Shown here piece by piece: positions 50,005 through 60,285 of a DNA stretch of 64,000 bases. The notes below the pieces were generated by a model. That model saw only the letters and a list, made by a program, of their open reading frames with translations, did no database searches and had not been told where the DNA came from. Positions within the stretch are counted from its first letter, which is position 1. Each line of letters begins with the position of its first letter. The position numbers were made by a program, and so were the translations under genes. The stretch covers positions 14,110 to 78,109 of the forward strand of contig DATALQ010000039.1 of the NCBI GenBank assembly GCA_036260935.1, read 5' to 3'. The DNA is from JAEYOM01 sp036260935. GTDB lineage: Bacteria > Bacillota > Clostridia > Acetivibrionales > DTU013.

Positions 50005-51276
50005 ATGAATTCATGGAGAATAGAGACCAAATGCCTGCAGGAGGGCTACAAGCCTGGAAATGGCGATGCGCGCGTTGTACCCATCTATCAGAGCACGACA
50101 TATAAATATGATTCCGCCGAACACGTAGCCGAGCTTTTCGACAGACCAGACGGGGGACATATATATTCGAGGATCAGCAATCCTACGAACTCGGCGCTTG
50201 AAGACAAGATCTCGGCGCTGGAGGGCGGGGTCGGCGCCCTGTGTGCATCATCCGGCCAGGCCGCCACATTCATAGCAATCATGAATATCTGCCAGTGCGG
50301 CGACCACATAGTTTCGGCCAGCACGATCTACGGCGGAACCTTCAACCTGTTGAACGTCACCTTTAGAAAGATGGGGCTCGAGGTTACATTCGTAGATCAG
50401 GACGCGTCTGAAGAAGAGATACAGAAGGCGTTTAAGCCGAATACGAAGGTCCTTTTCGGTGAATCCATAGCAAATCCGAAAATAAGCGTACTGGATATTG
50501 AAAAATTTGCCGGTATAGCGCACAGGAACGGCGTTCCGCTTATTGTGGACAATACCTTTGCCACGCCGATATTGCTGAACCCCTTTAAATACGGCGCCGA
50601 TATAATAACTCACTCCACCACGAAATACATGGATGGCCACGCTGTCAGCGTTGGCGGCGTACTCGTCGATTCAGGCAACTTCGATTGGACCAACGGTAAA
50701 TTCCCCGTTCTGACAGAACCGGATCCGTCCTACCACGGCATCTCTTACACAGAGACCTTCGGAAACATGGCGTATATAATGAAGGCTCGCTACCAGTACA
50801 TGAGGGATCTAGGCAACTGCATGAGCCCTATGAATGCTTTCCTCACGAACCTGGGCCTCGAAACGCTGCACCTTCGTATGGAACGGCACTGTGAAAATGC
50901 CCGTAAGGCAGCCGAATTCCTTGCAAACAGCGATAAAGTAATTTCTGTCAGTTATCCGACACTCAAGGGCGACAAATACCATGCCCTTGCTGAAAAGTAC
51001 CTTCCGAAGGGGTGCTCCGGCGTCATTTCCTTCAGGATCAAGGGCGGACGGGCGGCGGCTGTCAAATTCATGGACAGCCTGAAGCTTGCGGCGATAGTCG
51101 TACACGTATCCGACGCCCGGACTGCCGTACTGCATCCGGCAAGCATGACACACCGCCAGCTGTCCGATGAACAGCTGCTTGCGGCAGGCATCGAACCCGA
51201 TTTGATCAGGTTATCCGTCGGCATAGAAAATATCGACGATATAATCGACGATCTCCGCCAGGCGTTGGGAGAGTAA
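50005..51276 (+). CDS. O-acetylhomoserine sulfhydrylase (MetY-type)
   Basis: A 423-residue PLP enzyme of the Cys/Met family: YSRISNPTNSALEDKISALEGG, SSGQAATFIAI, LIVDNTFATPIL, and the Lys in THSTTKYMDGHAVSVGG. Length and the PSYHGISYTETF insert fit O-acetylhomoserine sulfhydrylase, which adds sulfide or methanethiol to O-acetylhomoserine for methionine. ATG 50005 follows AAGGGG by eight bases; a GTG at 49996 is in frame. A direct user of sulfide or methanethiol in this region fits the nitrogenase-like sulfur scheme. Confidence 0.86.
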   Translation: MNSWRIETKCLQEGYKPGNGDARVVPIYQSTTYKYDSAEHVAELFDRPDGGHIYSRISNPTNSALEDKISALEGGVGALCASSGQAATFIAIMNICQCGDHIVSASTIYGGTFNLLNVTFRKMGLEVTFVDQDASEEEIQKAFKPNTKVLFGESIANPKISVLDIEKFAGIAHRNGVPLIVDNTFATPILLNPFKYGADIITHSTTKYMDGHAVSVGGVLVDSGNFDWTNGKFPVLTEPDPSYHGISYTETFGNMAYIMKARYQYMRDLGNCMSPMNAFLTNLGLETLHLRMERHCENARKAAEFLANSDKVISVSYPTLKGDKYHALAEKYLPKGCSGVISFRIKGGRAAAVKFMDSLKLAAIVVHVSDARTAVLHPASMTHRQLSDEQLLAAGIEPDLIRLSVGIENIDDIIDDLRQALGE

Positions 51277-51306
51277 AAGCGAATCAAAAGATCAGCAAAC
51301 ACATGG

Positions 51307-51341
51307 CAGCAGACGGTCCAATGATCGTCTGCTGTTTTTTT
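51307..51341 (+). terminator. Terminator after the O-acetylhomoserine sulfhydrylase
   Basis: CAGCAGACG (51307-51315) pairs with CGTCTGCTG (51326-51334), followed by seven T residues. Confidence 0.85.
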
Positions 51342-51356
51342 GGCTCTTCGTCTTCT

Positions 51357-52391
51357 TTATATAACGGTCACTATACGTTTTTCCTCAAGGCTTGCAACCA
51401 GAGCATCAATCGTCCGTACATTGAGGACTGATTGTGAAAGCGGCATCACCGGTTCGGCGATGCCCCGGATAACCTCCGCAAAGTTTTTCAACTGCAGATA
51501 GAATGCATCGACATGCTCTATTTCATATGTATCGGTGAGTATATAGTCCCATGGTTCCTTCCGGTGCTGCCGCGTGATCTTCACGTCGCCGTAAATGCCC
51601 CAGGCCACCGGCAGCCTGAGCGTCCCCTTTTCGCAGGTTATCTGAAGCTCCTGGCTGAAGCTTGACTTCTTGCTGCTTTCAACATATCCCACGACTCCGT
51701 TGTCATATTCGATCATTCCATGGATCCGGTTGATAACCCCCGATAAACTGCTGATATCGCCCGTCGCATAGACACGCACGGGTTTTCCTCCGCTGAAATG
51801 GTTACAGGCATTGACAAGGTAGCTGACCCAGTCGTAAGCGACTCCGCCTCCGCATTCTTTTCGTTCGCGCCAATTGCGTAGATTCTCCGGAAGCTCATCA
51901 TTTTCTGGCTCAAAGTTGTCAAATGTAGCCCTGATGCTATCGATTGCGCCATTTTCACCGGCGGCCGCGAGTTGCTCCATTTTTCGGATGGCAGGGTGAT
52001 GCCTGTTCTTGCACCCTTCCATGATAAAAACACCTGCCTGTTCAGCCAGCCTCTCTATCTCAAGCGCTTCTGCTCCCGATACCGTAAGCGATTTTTCGCA
52101 TAATATATTCCTGATTCCAGCAGACAGGCATTTTTCTATCTGATCCAGATGCTGCCCCGGCCAGGTGCAAAGTATGACGGCGTCCAGCTTTTCATTGCCA
52201 AGCATATCGCAAATATCCGTGTAATAGCTGTTGCAGCCATATTTCTCTGCCCAGCTGCGCGCCCTGTCCCCTGCCACATCGCAGCACGTAACAATTTCAA
52301 TATCCCCGACCTTACCGGCCGCCTGTGCGTGAACGTGCGAATGCTCTCCGCAGCCAACAATGCCAACCTTTATCTGCGTATTCCCTTCCAT
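51357..52391 (-). CDS. Gfo/Idh/MocA-family oxidoreductase
   Basis: A 344-residue NAD(P)-dependent oxidoreductase: Rossmann motif VGIVGCGEHSHVHAQA, then ILCEKSLTVSGAEALEIERLA, the characteristic EKP-like EKS and GGVAYDWVSYLVNAC. Substrate (sugar or cyclitol-like) unknown. ATG 52391 has GAGGGGG eight bases upstream. Convergent with the methionine gene. Confidence 0.83.
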   Translation of the reverse strand: MEGNTQIKVGIVGCGEHSHVHAQAAGKVGDIEIVTCCDVAGDRARSWAEKYGCNSYYTDICDMLGNEKLDAVILCTWPGQHLDQIEKCLSAGIRNILCEKSLTVSGAEALEIERLAEQAGVFIMEGCKNRHHPAIRKMEQLAAAGENGAIDSIRATFDNFEPENDELPENLRNWRERKECGGGVAYDWVSYLVNACNHFSGGKPVRVYATGDISSLSGVINRIHGMIEYDNGVVGYVESSKKSSFSQELQITCEKGTLRLPVAWGIYGDVKITRQHRKEPWDYILTDTYEIEHVDAFYLQLKNFAEVIRGIAEPVMPLSQSVLNVRTIDALVASLEEKRIVTVI

Positions 52392-52516
52392 TCCGAAATC
52401 CCCCTCACATCCGACATAACCCACATTATACCATTAAATTTATCTCTATGTTACGTAAAGTATTTCATTCGGATACCCTTTTTATTTCTGCCTGTCAAAT
52501 ATTTTTTCACTAACAA

Positions 52517-52556
52517 TTGACATTACACACCGTGTAACGTTATAATATTCGTAACG
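52517..52556 (+). promoter_or_regulatory. ArsR-like gene promoter with two palindromes
   Basis: TTGACA (52517-52522) and TATAAT (52541-52546) are 18 bp apart. TTACACACCGTGTAA (52523-52537) sits in the spacer and CGTTA ... TAACG (52538-52556) brackets the -10. A bound regulator would block RNA polymerase. Confidence 0.62.
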
Positions 52557-52575
52557 TCAAAAGGAGATTTGAGAT

Positions 52576-53277
52576 ATGAAGAAAATAGAGCTTACGACAA
52601 AGGAAGAACTGAATATCTACATGAGTCATGTGCGCCAGCAGCTGCTGCGTCAGCTGAGCATATCGGGTGTTCCGATGACTCCGAAGATGCTGGCTGACAA
52701 ACTTCACATATCCGCCTCTGCCGCACAGCACCATATCAAAAAGTTAATGTCGCTGGGTTTGATAGAACCGGATCATACCGAATCGATCAACGGAATAACA
52801 GCCAGCTTCTATAAGCCGGCTCAGGTAACGGTTCAGATAGGCCTCGGCCGGAATGACGATCTTGTTCGGCAAAGGGATGCTCTGATGCAGGACTCCATCG
52901 CGCAGGTATATGACGGCTTCTGTGACCATATGCAAGCCAGGCTCGGTTTATCCGGCAGCAAAGATATTGACGGACTTAGGAAATGGGGCGATATCCTCAC
53001 CGGGGTGGCCTATCTCAACGATGAGGAATCACGGGAGCTCATGAAACTCATAGACAATTTTATAGAGAAGCACGCAACACCCGGGATCGACAGCCACCCT
53101 TGGGAATATGCGCTTATCGTTTACAACGCTGAAGAAGCACCGGCTAAAGAAGAGGCATCGGCTAAAGAAGAGGCGCCAACAAAAGAGGGCCCAGCCGAAG
53201 AAAAGCCAGGCTGCAGAGGGACCAAAGGCAGGGATACCAGCTGCAGAGAGACCGAAGACAGAGGAACCGGCAAATGA
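52576..53277 (+). CDS. ArsR-type winged-helix regulator with repeat tail
   Basis: A 233-residue protein. Residues of about 15-90 form a winged helix (MTPKMLADKLHISASAAQHHIKKLMSLGLIEP), the middle is helical, and the C-terminal 50 residues are low-complexity (APAKEEASAKEEAPTKEG), encoded by 18-bp DNA repeats. Its stop overlaps the start of the MFS transporter (ATGA), so the two are one unit and the transporter is probably its target. Confidence 0.75.
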   Translation: MKKIELTTKEELNIYMSHVRQQLLRQLSISGVPMTPKMLADKLHISASAAQHHIKKLMSLGLIEPDHTESINGITASFYKPAQVTVQIGLGRNDDLVRQRDALMQDSIAQVYDGFCDHMQARLGLSGSKDIDGLRKWGDILTGVAYLNDEESRELMKLIDNFIEKHATPGIDSHPWEYALIVYNAEEAPAKEEASAKEEAPTKEGPAEEKPGCRGTKGRDTSCRETEDRGTGK

Positions 53278-54509
53278 ACAGAATGCTGCAGATCATATAC
53301 ACCGTAAACAACCTGTCCACCGGTATCATGCTGCCTGTACTGACGCTGGTCCTGCTGGAAAAGGGTGCAAATCTGCAAACGTTGCCTTTGCTTATGGCAG
53401 TGTATTCTCTTACAGTTCTGCTATTTGAATTGCCCAGCGGGATAGTGGCTGATATGTTTGGCCGCAAGACGGTATTTTTAATGTCCTGCGTGTTTCAACT
53501 GATATCATTTACACTGCTGCTGGTTTCAGTCAAATTCCTCTGGCTGGTGTCTGCCATAATATTTCTGGGCCTTGGCCGCGCCTTTTCTTCCGGCAGTCTG
53601 GATGCAATAATAATCGACAGAGCGCTTGAAAACGGCGGCGAAGACGACCTTCCAAAGGTTACCTCCCGCCTGTCTGTCCTGGAAAGCGTCGGGCTCGCCG
53701 CAGGCAGCATTGCAGGCGGACTTGCGGCAAGCGTCTTTGGAACCTTCAGCAGCATAATAATCATACGCCTGATCCTGACAGCAATAGTGACTTTGCTGTG
53801 TCTTATTTTCGTAAGGGAACTCGCCAGGCAGCACACAGCGGACAAAACAGCTCCGGTTCTGTCGTTGACAGGTATGTTCAGACAGGGCAGGCAGCTCATA
53901 CTCGACCACCGTGAACTGGGTTACATACTAATCGGTGTTTTCATTACTGGCTTTTTTCTATTTACCGTGGAGACATACTGGCAGCCGGCCTTTAAAGCGA
54001 TACCGAATATCTCCGGCAATACTTGGCTGTTTGGCATCGTAACATTTATCGGATTTTTTTCGGTTACTGCCGGGAACATCCTTTCCCGAAAGCTCCTGAT
54101 CAAGCTTAAAAACAGTTGGTGGATTATTTTTGGCATCTCCCGCGTAATCCTGGCTGCAGTAATACTGATTTTCGCCGTAATCAGCGGGGCCGCAGGCTTT
54201 ATAATTTTTTATGCCTGCATGTATCTGATGCTCGGGACGAGCGGCGTACCGGAAAGCTCGATTGTCAACAAGTATACTCCGAGTGATATGCGTGCAAGCA
54301 TGCTATCGTTAAATTCACTTGTTTCCCAGGTAGGCGGTTTATTCTCTTCCCTGTTCAGCAGCTTCATGGTGATCCGTCTGGGATTTTCAGGCATCTGGCT
54401 TATCGCCGGTATATTGATGGCTTGCCACTCTTTATTTTTAGCAGCGGTCGTTATTATGCCCATGGCCAAATCGCTGATTTCAACCTTACATTCAAAGCGC
54501 AAAACATAA
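53274..54509 (+). CDS. MFS transporter
   Basis: A 411-residue major facilitator protein with about twelve hydrophobic segments and the motif-A-like loop GIVADMFGRKTVFL. This resembles drug or metabolite exporters. Translationally coupled to the ArsR-like regulator by a four-base overlap. Confidence 0.87.
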   Translation: MNRMLQIIYTVNNLSTGIMLPVLTLVLLEKGANLQTLPLLMAVYSLTVLLFELPSGIVADMFGRKTVFLMSCVFQLISFTLLLVSVKFLWLVSAIIFLGLGRAFSSGSLDAIIIDRALENGGEDDLPKVTSRLSVLESVGLAAGSIAGGLAASVFGTFSSIIIIRLILTAIVTLLCLIFVRELARQHTADKTAPVLSLTGMFRQGRQLILDHRELGYILIGVFITGFFLFTVETYWQPAFKAIPNISGNTWLFGIVTFIGFFSVTAGNILSRKLLIKLKNSWWIIFGISRVILAAVILIFAVISGAAGFIIFYACMYLMLGTSGVPESSIVNKYTPSDMRASMLSLNSLVSQVGGLFSSLFSSFMVIRLGFSGIWLIAGILMACHSLFLAAVVIMPMAKSLISTLHSKRKT

Positions 54510-54559
54510 TTTTACGTGATCCTTTTTTCTGAACAACTAAACATATTTAAATCTTTTCA

Positions 54560-54616
54560 TTGACAAAATTTCCCCAAACCAATATAATTGAACCATAATT
54601 CAATGAATCGAGATTC
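54560..54616 (+). promoter_or_regulatory. TetR-gene promoter with palindrome
   Basis: TTGACA (54560-54565) and TATAAT (54583-54588), 17 bp apart, form a consensus promoter. GAATCGAGATTC (54605-54616) is a perfect palindrome immediately before the TetR start codon. Confidence 0.65.
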
Positions 54617-54622
54617 AACGAA

Positions 54623-55201
54623 ATGAATAAACGTACCGAGCAGAAGGAAAAGCGCAAGCAGCAGATAATGTCAGCCGGCCTTGACCTCTTCATACACAGG
54701 GGCTACGCGGCAACAAAGATCAGCGACATCGCCGAGAAGGCCAATATGAGCGTAGGGCTGTTGTTTCACTATTTCGAGTCAAAAGAGAAACTGTATGAGG
54801 AACTTGTCGATTTCGGGACAACCGGGCCCAAATACATAATGGAATTGTCCCAAAGCGATCCTCTGGCCTTTTTTCAGAACGCGGCCAGGCAAATATTCGA
54901 GTTTATCAAAAGCGATCCGTTTGTGGCAAAGATATTCGTCTTGATGAGTCAGGCCCAATACAGCGAAGCGACCCCCGAGTCCGTGAGAAAAAAAGCGGCA
55001 CAGGTAAGCAGCATAGCAGAATCCATCCCGCTTATCGAAGCGGGACAAAGAAATAAAACCATACGGGATGGAGACCCCCGCGCTTTGGCTCTGGCATATT
55101 GGACTGCAATACAGGGAATAGCGGAGGAGATCGCGATACGGCCGGAATGGCCCTGTCCGGAAAGCGAGTGGATCGTTGATATTTTAAGGAGGAAAGAATG
55201 A
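54623..55201 (+). CDS. TetR/AcrR-family regulator
   Basis: A 192-residue TetR protein: IMSAGLDLFIHRGYAATKISDIAEKANMSVGLLFHYFESKEKLYEEL. Its stop overlaps the start of the FAD oxidoreductase by four bases, so it controls its own operon with that enzyme. The palindrome at 54605-54616 is the likely operator. Confidence 0.9.
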   Translation: MNKRTEQKEKRKQQIMSAGLDLFIHRGYAATKISDIAEKANMSVGLLFHYFESKEKLYEELVDFGTTGPKYIMELSQSDPLAFFQNAARQIFEFIKSDPFVAKIFVLMSQAQYSEATPESVRKKAAQVSSIAESIPLIEAGQRNKTIRDGDPRALALAYWTAIQGIAEEIAIRPEWPCPESEWIVDILRRKE

Positions 55202-56718
55202 TGAAGGAAAGCAAAATGCCGAATACAAGCGGAACACGCAAGGTAATCATAGTCGGCGCGGGGATAACCGGCCTGACAGCAGGAATATATGCACAGCAAA
55301 GCGGTTTCGATACGACTATTCTGGAAATGAACAGCATTCCGGGCGGCAACAGTACGAGCTGGAAACGGGCCGGATATCTTTTCGAGGGCGGAATGCACTG
55401 GCTTACGGGCTCGAGCAGGGACAATCCCATAAACAGTATCTGGCGCAATACAGGCGCTCTGGACGATTCCATACCTGTCGGTCATCGTGATCCGTACATT
55501 ACTTATGAAGATAACGGAGTAAAGGTACACCTGTACCGGAACATCGACAAGCTTAAGGAACACTGGATATCCGTCTCGCCGGAGGATGCGGGGGAGATAG
55601 TTTCCCTTTGCAGGGAAGTAAAAAGGTTCAGTAAATTACAAATGCCGATTACGGATATAAAAGGTGTCCGTGTAAAGGAAAAAAGTCCGATGCCCATATC
55701 GATACTTTTTAACATGCTTTCTGTCCTACCCGCGATATCAAAGTACGATAAACTATCCATACCGGAATATTGCCTGCGTTTCAGGAGTCCTGCAATAAGG
55801 GCGCTCCTTTCGAATCTGGTCGGTGACGAATATTCCGTATCAGCTCTTTTCTTCACCCTGGCATGCTTTGCGTCGGGAGACGGAGGTTATCCCAAGGGCG
55901 GCTCGCTCTCAATGGCGCTCAGGATGTCAAAGAAGTTCGAGCAACTGGGCGGTACGATCCGGTACGGTACCCGCGTCGACAAAATAGCCATAGAGGACTC
56001 AAAAGCAGCAGGCGTTGTGGCGGAAGGCGTAAAACTGCCTGCCGACGCCGTTATAGTAACTGCCGATACCCTGGGTGCAATAGACAATTTGTTCGATGCT
56101 CCGCTTCATGAACCATGGATGGAAAAGATGCGCCGCAATACCAAACTCGCTATGTGTACCTTTATAAGTCTCGGTGTGGAGGATGATCTGTCCGACCTTC
56201 CAGAAAGCCTCATATTCAGCCTTGAGGAGCCAATCAGGTATGCGGGTCGCGATGTCACCTCGATCAGCTTCAACAATTATGCCTCATATGAAGGCTATGC
56301 ACCAAAAGGCTGTTCATCACTGACGATGGCGCTTTTGGGGGACACATACGAATATTGGAAGGATCTTCGGTCCAAAGGCGAATATGATAAGGAAAAGCAA
56401 CACATTGCTGCTGACGTCATTGACCGGATATCGCGCAGGGTACCAAGAATCAGGGATAAGATCAGGGTCGTCGATGTTGCGACTCCTCTTACATATGAAC
56501 GCTACTGCGGTACATACCACGGTTCGTGGATGACCATTACCGAAAAAGGCGACAAAACAACCCAATATCCTTTGAAGCCTCAAAGCGCAGACTGCCTGTA
56601 TTTTGCCGGACAAAGGATGATGACCCCGGGAGGCTTACCGGTTGCAGCTTATACCGGAAGGAACGTCGTTCAGTATCTTTGCAGGGATTTCGATGAGGTT
56701 TTCCAAGGCAGGATCTGA
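55198..56718 (+). CDS. Phytoene-desaturase-like FAD-dependent oxidoreductase
   Basis: A 506-residue flavoprotein with the dinucleotide motif VIIVGAGITGLTAGIYAQQSG near residue 15 and the C-terminal FAD segment CLYFAGQRMMTPGGLPVAAYTGRNVVQYL. The order matches carotenoid/phytoene dehydrogenase-like enzymes (CrtI-like), which also include retinol-saturase-type and unknown oxidoreductases. No carotenoid genes are nearby, so substrate is unclear. AGGAGGAAAGA precedes the ATG. Regulated by the TetR gene upstream. Confidence 0.83.
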   Translation: MMKESKMPNTSGTRKVIIVGAGITGLTAGIYAQQSGFDTTILEMNSIPGGNSTSWKRAGYLFEGGMHWLTGSSRDNPINSIWRNTGALDDSIPVGHRDPYITYEDNGVKVHLYRNIDKLKEHWISVSPEDAGEIVSLCREVKRFSKLQMPITDIKGVRVKEKSPMPISILFNMLSVLPAISKYDKLSIPEYCLRFRSPAIRALLSNLVGDEYSVSALFFTLACFASGDGGYPKGGSLSMALRMSKKFEQLGGTIRYGTRVDKIAIEDSKAAGVVAEGVKLPADAVIVTADTLGAIDNLFDAPLHEPWMEKMRRNTKLAMCTFISLGVEDDLSDLPESLIFSLEEPIRYAGRDVTSISFNNYASYEGYAPKGCSSLTMALLGDTYEYWKDLRSKGEYDKEKQHIAADVIDRISRRVPRIRDKIRVVDVATPLTYERYCGTYHGSWMTITEKGDKTTQYPLKPQSADCLYFAGQRMMTPGGLPVAAYTGRNVVQYLCRDFDEVFQGRI

Positions 56719-56843
56719 GTATCGGCTGCAAGAAATACAATATATCATTTTGCATTTAAATTATATTGCTATATAATAGTAATCAGCTTTCCGTAATTGC
56801 TTCAGAAAGAAATATCGGAGCCGGCAAAGGGGTTACAAAAAAT

Positions 56844-58241
56844 ATGGCGACGTCAGAAATCACAGCCGTAAGTGAAACCAGTCCTGTACCGACCGAAAAC
56901 AAAATGGGCGTAATGCCTATAAGCAGACTACTCATCTCGATGTCCATACCGATGATGATATCGATGTTGGTACAGTCGCTCTATAACATAGTTGACAGCA
57001 TATTCGTATCGCAATTGGGCGAAAATGCCCTTACAGCGGTATCGCTCGCATTTCCCATACAAAACCTGATGATTTCCGTTGGTGTCGGTACGTCCGTCGG
57101 AATAAATGCATTATTGTCGAGAAGTCTGGGGGAAAGAAACAGAGAGAGGGTCGATAAGGCGGCATATAATGGAATCTTCCTCGCCTTTGTAAGCTCAGTC
57201 GTTTTTGCACTGTTCGGACTGTTCTTTGCGCGCACTTATTTTCAAACGCAAACGGGCAACCCGGAAATCCTCAGCTATGGCACCGATTATCTGAGCATTT
57301 GCAGCCTGCTGTCTTTCGGAGCTTTCGGTCAGATAACCTTCGAAAGGCTGCTGCAATCCACGGGCAAAACCTTCTACACTATGATAACGCAAACGACAGG
57401 CGCAATTGTAAACGTAATCCTCGATCCCATAATGATATTCGGGCTTTTCGGATTTCCCAGGCTTGAGGTTGCCGGAGCCGCAATCGCTACGGTAATTGGC
57501 CAGGTAATTGCAATGACCCTCGCCATTATATTCAATATAAGAGTCAACAAGGAAGTGACTCTGAAATTCAGGAAAGCCCGCCCCGACATGGAGATCATCG
57601 GTAAAATATGCGGTGTAGGTGTACCGACCGCTATAATGATAGCGATCTCTTCGGTAATGATGTTTGGGCTCAATAAGATCCTAATGTCCTTCACATCCAC
57701 GGCCATAGCAGTCTTCGGCGTATATTTCAGGCTTCAGGGCTTTTTGTTCATGCCGATCTTCGGCCTGAATAACGGTATGGTCCCGATAATCTCCTACAAC
57801 TACGGCGCGCGTAACAGGCACAGGATAGTAAAGACAATACGGCTGAGCCTTTTATATACGATAGCTATCATGGCTGTCGGCGTTGCGATATTTGAGATTT
57901 TTCCAAGGCAGCTGCTTTCGATCTTCAATGCTTCACCTGATATGATCAGTATAGGCATTCCCGCTTTAAGGACGATAAGCCTGTCCTTTGTATTCGCCGG
58001 ATTCTGCATAGTTTCGGGCTCCGTATTCCAGGCTTTGGGAAGAGGCATGCCAAGTATGATAATATCGACGGCCAGACAGCTGTTGGCACTGTTGCCCCTG
58101 GCATATCTGATGTCCAGACTCGGCGGTCTTGACGCGACCTGGTGGGCATTCCCGATGGCGGAAACGGTCTCTTTGACGCTGACTGTCCTTTTCCTCAGGC
58201 ACCTTTACAAAACTGAAATAAAGCCGCTGCCGGAAGGCTGA
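56844..58241 (+). CDS. MATE-family multidrug efflux transporter
   Basis: A 465-residue membrane protein with two six-helix halves: MPISRLLISMSIPMMISMLVQSLYNIVDSIFVSQLGENALTAVSLAFPIQ is the classical MATE N-terminal pattern, repeated in IISTARQLLALLPLAYLMSRLGGLDATWWAFPMAE. ATG 56844 has AAAGGGG upstream; a TTG at 56766 would add 26 hydrophilic residues. Exports cationic drugs, usually with Na+ or H+. Confidence 0.9.
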   Translation: MATSEITAVSETSPVPTENKMGVMPISRLLISMSIPMMISMLVQSLYNIVDSIFVSQLGENALTAVSLAFPIQNLMISVGVGTSVGINALLSRSLGERNRERVDKAAYNGIFLAFVSSVVFALFGLFFARTYFQTQTGNPEILSYGTDYLSICSLLSFGAFGQITFERLLQSTGKTFYTMITQTTGAIVNVILDPIMIFGLFGFPRLEVAGAAIATVIGQVIAMTLAIIFNIRVNKEVTLKFRKARPDMEIIGKICGVGVPTAIMIAISSVMMFGLNKILMSFTSTAIAVFGVYFRLQGFLFMPIFGLNNGMVPIISYNYGARNRHRIVKTIRLSLLYTIAIMAVGVAIFEIFPRQLLSIFNASPDMISIGIPALRTISLSFVFAGFCIVSGSVFQALGRGMPSMIISTARQLLALLPLAYLMSRLGGLDATWWAFPMAETVSLTLTVLFLRHLYKTEIKPLPEG

Positions 58242-58438
58242 TCGGACCAGGAAGTGCTGAGAACGCGCGTTCCGTGCACACTGCAAGGAACGTACGTCCC
58301 GCCGCGCACACTGAGAAAGGCCTTTGGGGAAAGATCCTGAAGGCTTTAATTATGTCAACACAAGTCTTACTATGCCCAGTTCATGTCCCAGTTGATTTCC
58401 ATGGAAAATTTACATATAATCAAGTGGGGTGGTTAAGA

Positions 58439-58810
58439 ATGGAAGTCGAAAGAAGAACTTTCACCGAGAGGCGAAGAGGTCCGGACGCAGTCATCAAGGC
58501 CGTATGGTGGGCTACCGGGATCAGCTGGGTATTGATCATAATCGCACTGATAATAACAGCAGAAGCGCAGCCCAAACATGAGAATTTCATCGACCGTTTA
58601 TACCATGTTACGGTCAGAAGCTATTGGGACAGAAACCTACTTTCATACGTGTTCTACATACTGCTGCTTAATCTTGCCACCTGTATATTCGGTTTTATAC
58701 TGAACATGCTGAGGCAGAAAAGGAAAACCGATAAAATTAGTAAATCGGTAATTGTGCTCGGTCTTATCACACTGTCTGGAATAATATGGTACATGATACA
58801 GGCGGTTTGA
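58439..58810 (+). CDS. Small membrane protein with three hydrophobic segments
   Basis: A 123-residue protein beginning MEVERRTFTERRRG, then a TM (VWWATGISWVLIIIALIITAEA), a middle region, and two TMs (LLSYVFYILLLNLATCIFGFIL, KSVIVLGLITLSGIIWYMI). Start chosen as ATG 58439 after GTGGGGTGG; the frame extends upstream without a site. No family is recognised. It stands alone before the convergent GH18 gene. Confidence 0.65.
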   Translation: MEVERRTFTERRRGPDAVIKAVWWATGISWVLIIIALIITAEAQPKHENFIDRLYHVTVRSYWDRNLLSYVFYILLLNLATCIFGFILNMLRQKRKTDKISKSVIVLGLITLSGIIWYMIQAV

Positions 58811-58822
58811 GGCGACCCTGTT

Positions 58823-60022
58823 TCAGAGGCCGAGCCTGTCATGAATGGTATTGGTCAGCAAATAGTCCTCGGTATCTGTAGTTATTTCCCAGACAATAAT
58901 GCCCCCGAAGCCGTTCTCCAGCACATATGTGCACCTTTCAGCAGCCGAGACCTCATCCTCGTAAGTATACATGATTTTCTCATCCCTGTTGTAAAGCCAC
59001 GGCATATGCGAAACAGGATCCCTGAATTTGACGTACCCTGGCGTCTCTTCAAGTTCCTTCATACGATAAAACGAGTTAACGCCCGCCGGATTTTGGGGCG
59101 AGTCGAGGTCACCCGCGGGAGAACCTTTCCCTCTTGCGTATAAACCGTTGATACCCGTATCCGGGTCTACATTTCTCCAGCCGCGCGAATAATACGGCGA
59201 GCCGACATTCAGCTTAACTGCCGGTATATTGTAGCGATCCCTGTAATATTTCATTACAAAATCCGTATTGTATTTGTTTTTCTTATCTACAGGCGTTACA
59301 GGCGAAGGATCATCCGGGTTTGCATAAAGAGGCGAATGGTGATTCGTATAATCCTCCAGGGCCGAATGCATATCATATGTCATCACATTGATCCAGTCAA
59401 GGTACTGTGCGTATTTGTCGGGTTCCTGGTGTTCCGTAACGTTATAAAGCGCCGAAACAGCCACTGTCAGCAGCTTTTCCTTCATATCGGCGGCGTTGTA
59501 TGCTTCGCGAAGCTCGCGCAGCAGCAAAGTGAAGTTCAGCTTATCCTCCGGCCCGCCGGGACATCCCTTGTCATTGACATCGTTGGGGTCCGCCTGCCTG
59601 TCTATCCCGGGGAATTCCCAGTCTACATCGATCCCATCAATGAATGGGTATTTCCTCAACAGTTCTATAACACTTTGTATAAAAACCGATCTGCTCCCGG
59701 GAGTTTCAGCCATGTCATGAAAGTAACGGCCTTCGGTCCACCCGCCTACCGAAATCTGCACCTTGACCTCCGGATAGAGTGTCTTGTAATACCGGTATTC
59801 TCCCATATTCCCTTTCAGTCCGTCCGCTTCCGAATGCTCCAGTATCTTTTCTTCGTCGGCAAAGCTATCCGTTGATGCGATCCTGAAATCGCTACCAACG
59901 AGATAAAACGCATGGTTGATAACCGATACCTTATCCCATGGAATCGCACCAAGATGATTATTTCTGCCTGCCTTTCTGTAAATAGCCCAGTTGGGATAAT
60001 ACACTACAAGTTTCGGTTTCAT
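58823..60022 (-). CDS. Glycoside hydrolase family 18 (chitinase-like)
   Basis: A 399-residue GH18 protein. The catalytic motif DxxDxDxE is present as DGIDVDWE with the acid/base E136, and KVQISVGGW is the second family segment; the third (VMTYDMH) and WEITTDTED complete the barrel. No signal peptide is seen, so it may be intracellular or spore-associated. It should hydrolyse chitin, chitooligosaccharides or N-acetylglucosaminyl linkages of peptidoglycan. GGGGGG precedes the ATG. Confidence 0.88.
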   Translation of the reverse strand: MKPKLVVYYPNWAIYRKAGRNNHLGAIPWDKVSVINHAFYLVGSDFRIASTDSFADEEKILEHSEADGLKGNMGEYRYYKTLYPEVKVQISVGGWTEGRYFHDMAETPGSRSVFIQSVIELLRKYPFIDGIDVDWEFPGIDRQADPNDVNDKGCPGGPEDKLNFTLLLRELREAYNAADMKEKLLTVAVSALYNVTEHQEPDKYAQYLDWINVMTYDMHSALEDYTNHHSPLYANPDDPSPVTPVDKKNKYNTDFVMKYYRDRYNIPAVKLNVGSPYYSRGWRNVDPDTGINGLYARGKGSPAGDLDSPQNPAGVNSFYRMKELEETPGYVKFRDPVSHMPWLYNRDEKIMYTYEDEVSAAERCTYVLENGFGGIIVWEITTDTEDYLLTNTIHDRLGL

Positions 60023-60285
60023 ATATGCCCCCCTACATGTATATACCTCTGTACCAATATATTACTTAAGGCTGCGTTAATAGTCAACCATATTTTTCTA
60101 ACGGATTTGTATTTTTAATGAGTTTTTTGTAAGTTTTTATGTAAACGCATAACATTTGTGGTATAATGCTGCTATAAAAATATATAAGTATCCTGTATTC
60201 CCACCCGGCCAAGCTTTTGCCAGACTTTGAATCCATACGTTCGCGCACGGGGAAAATTCTGAACACGGAGTCTGATGAACCTACA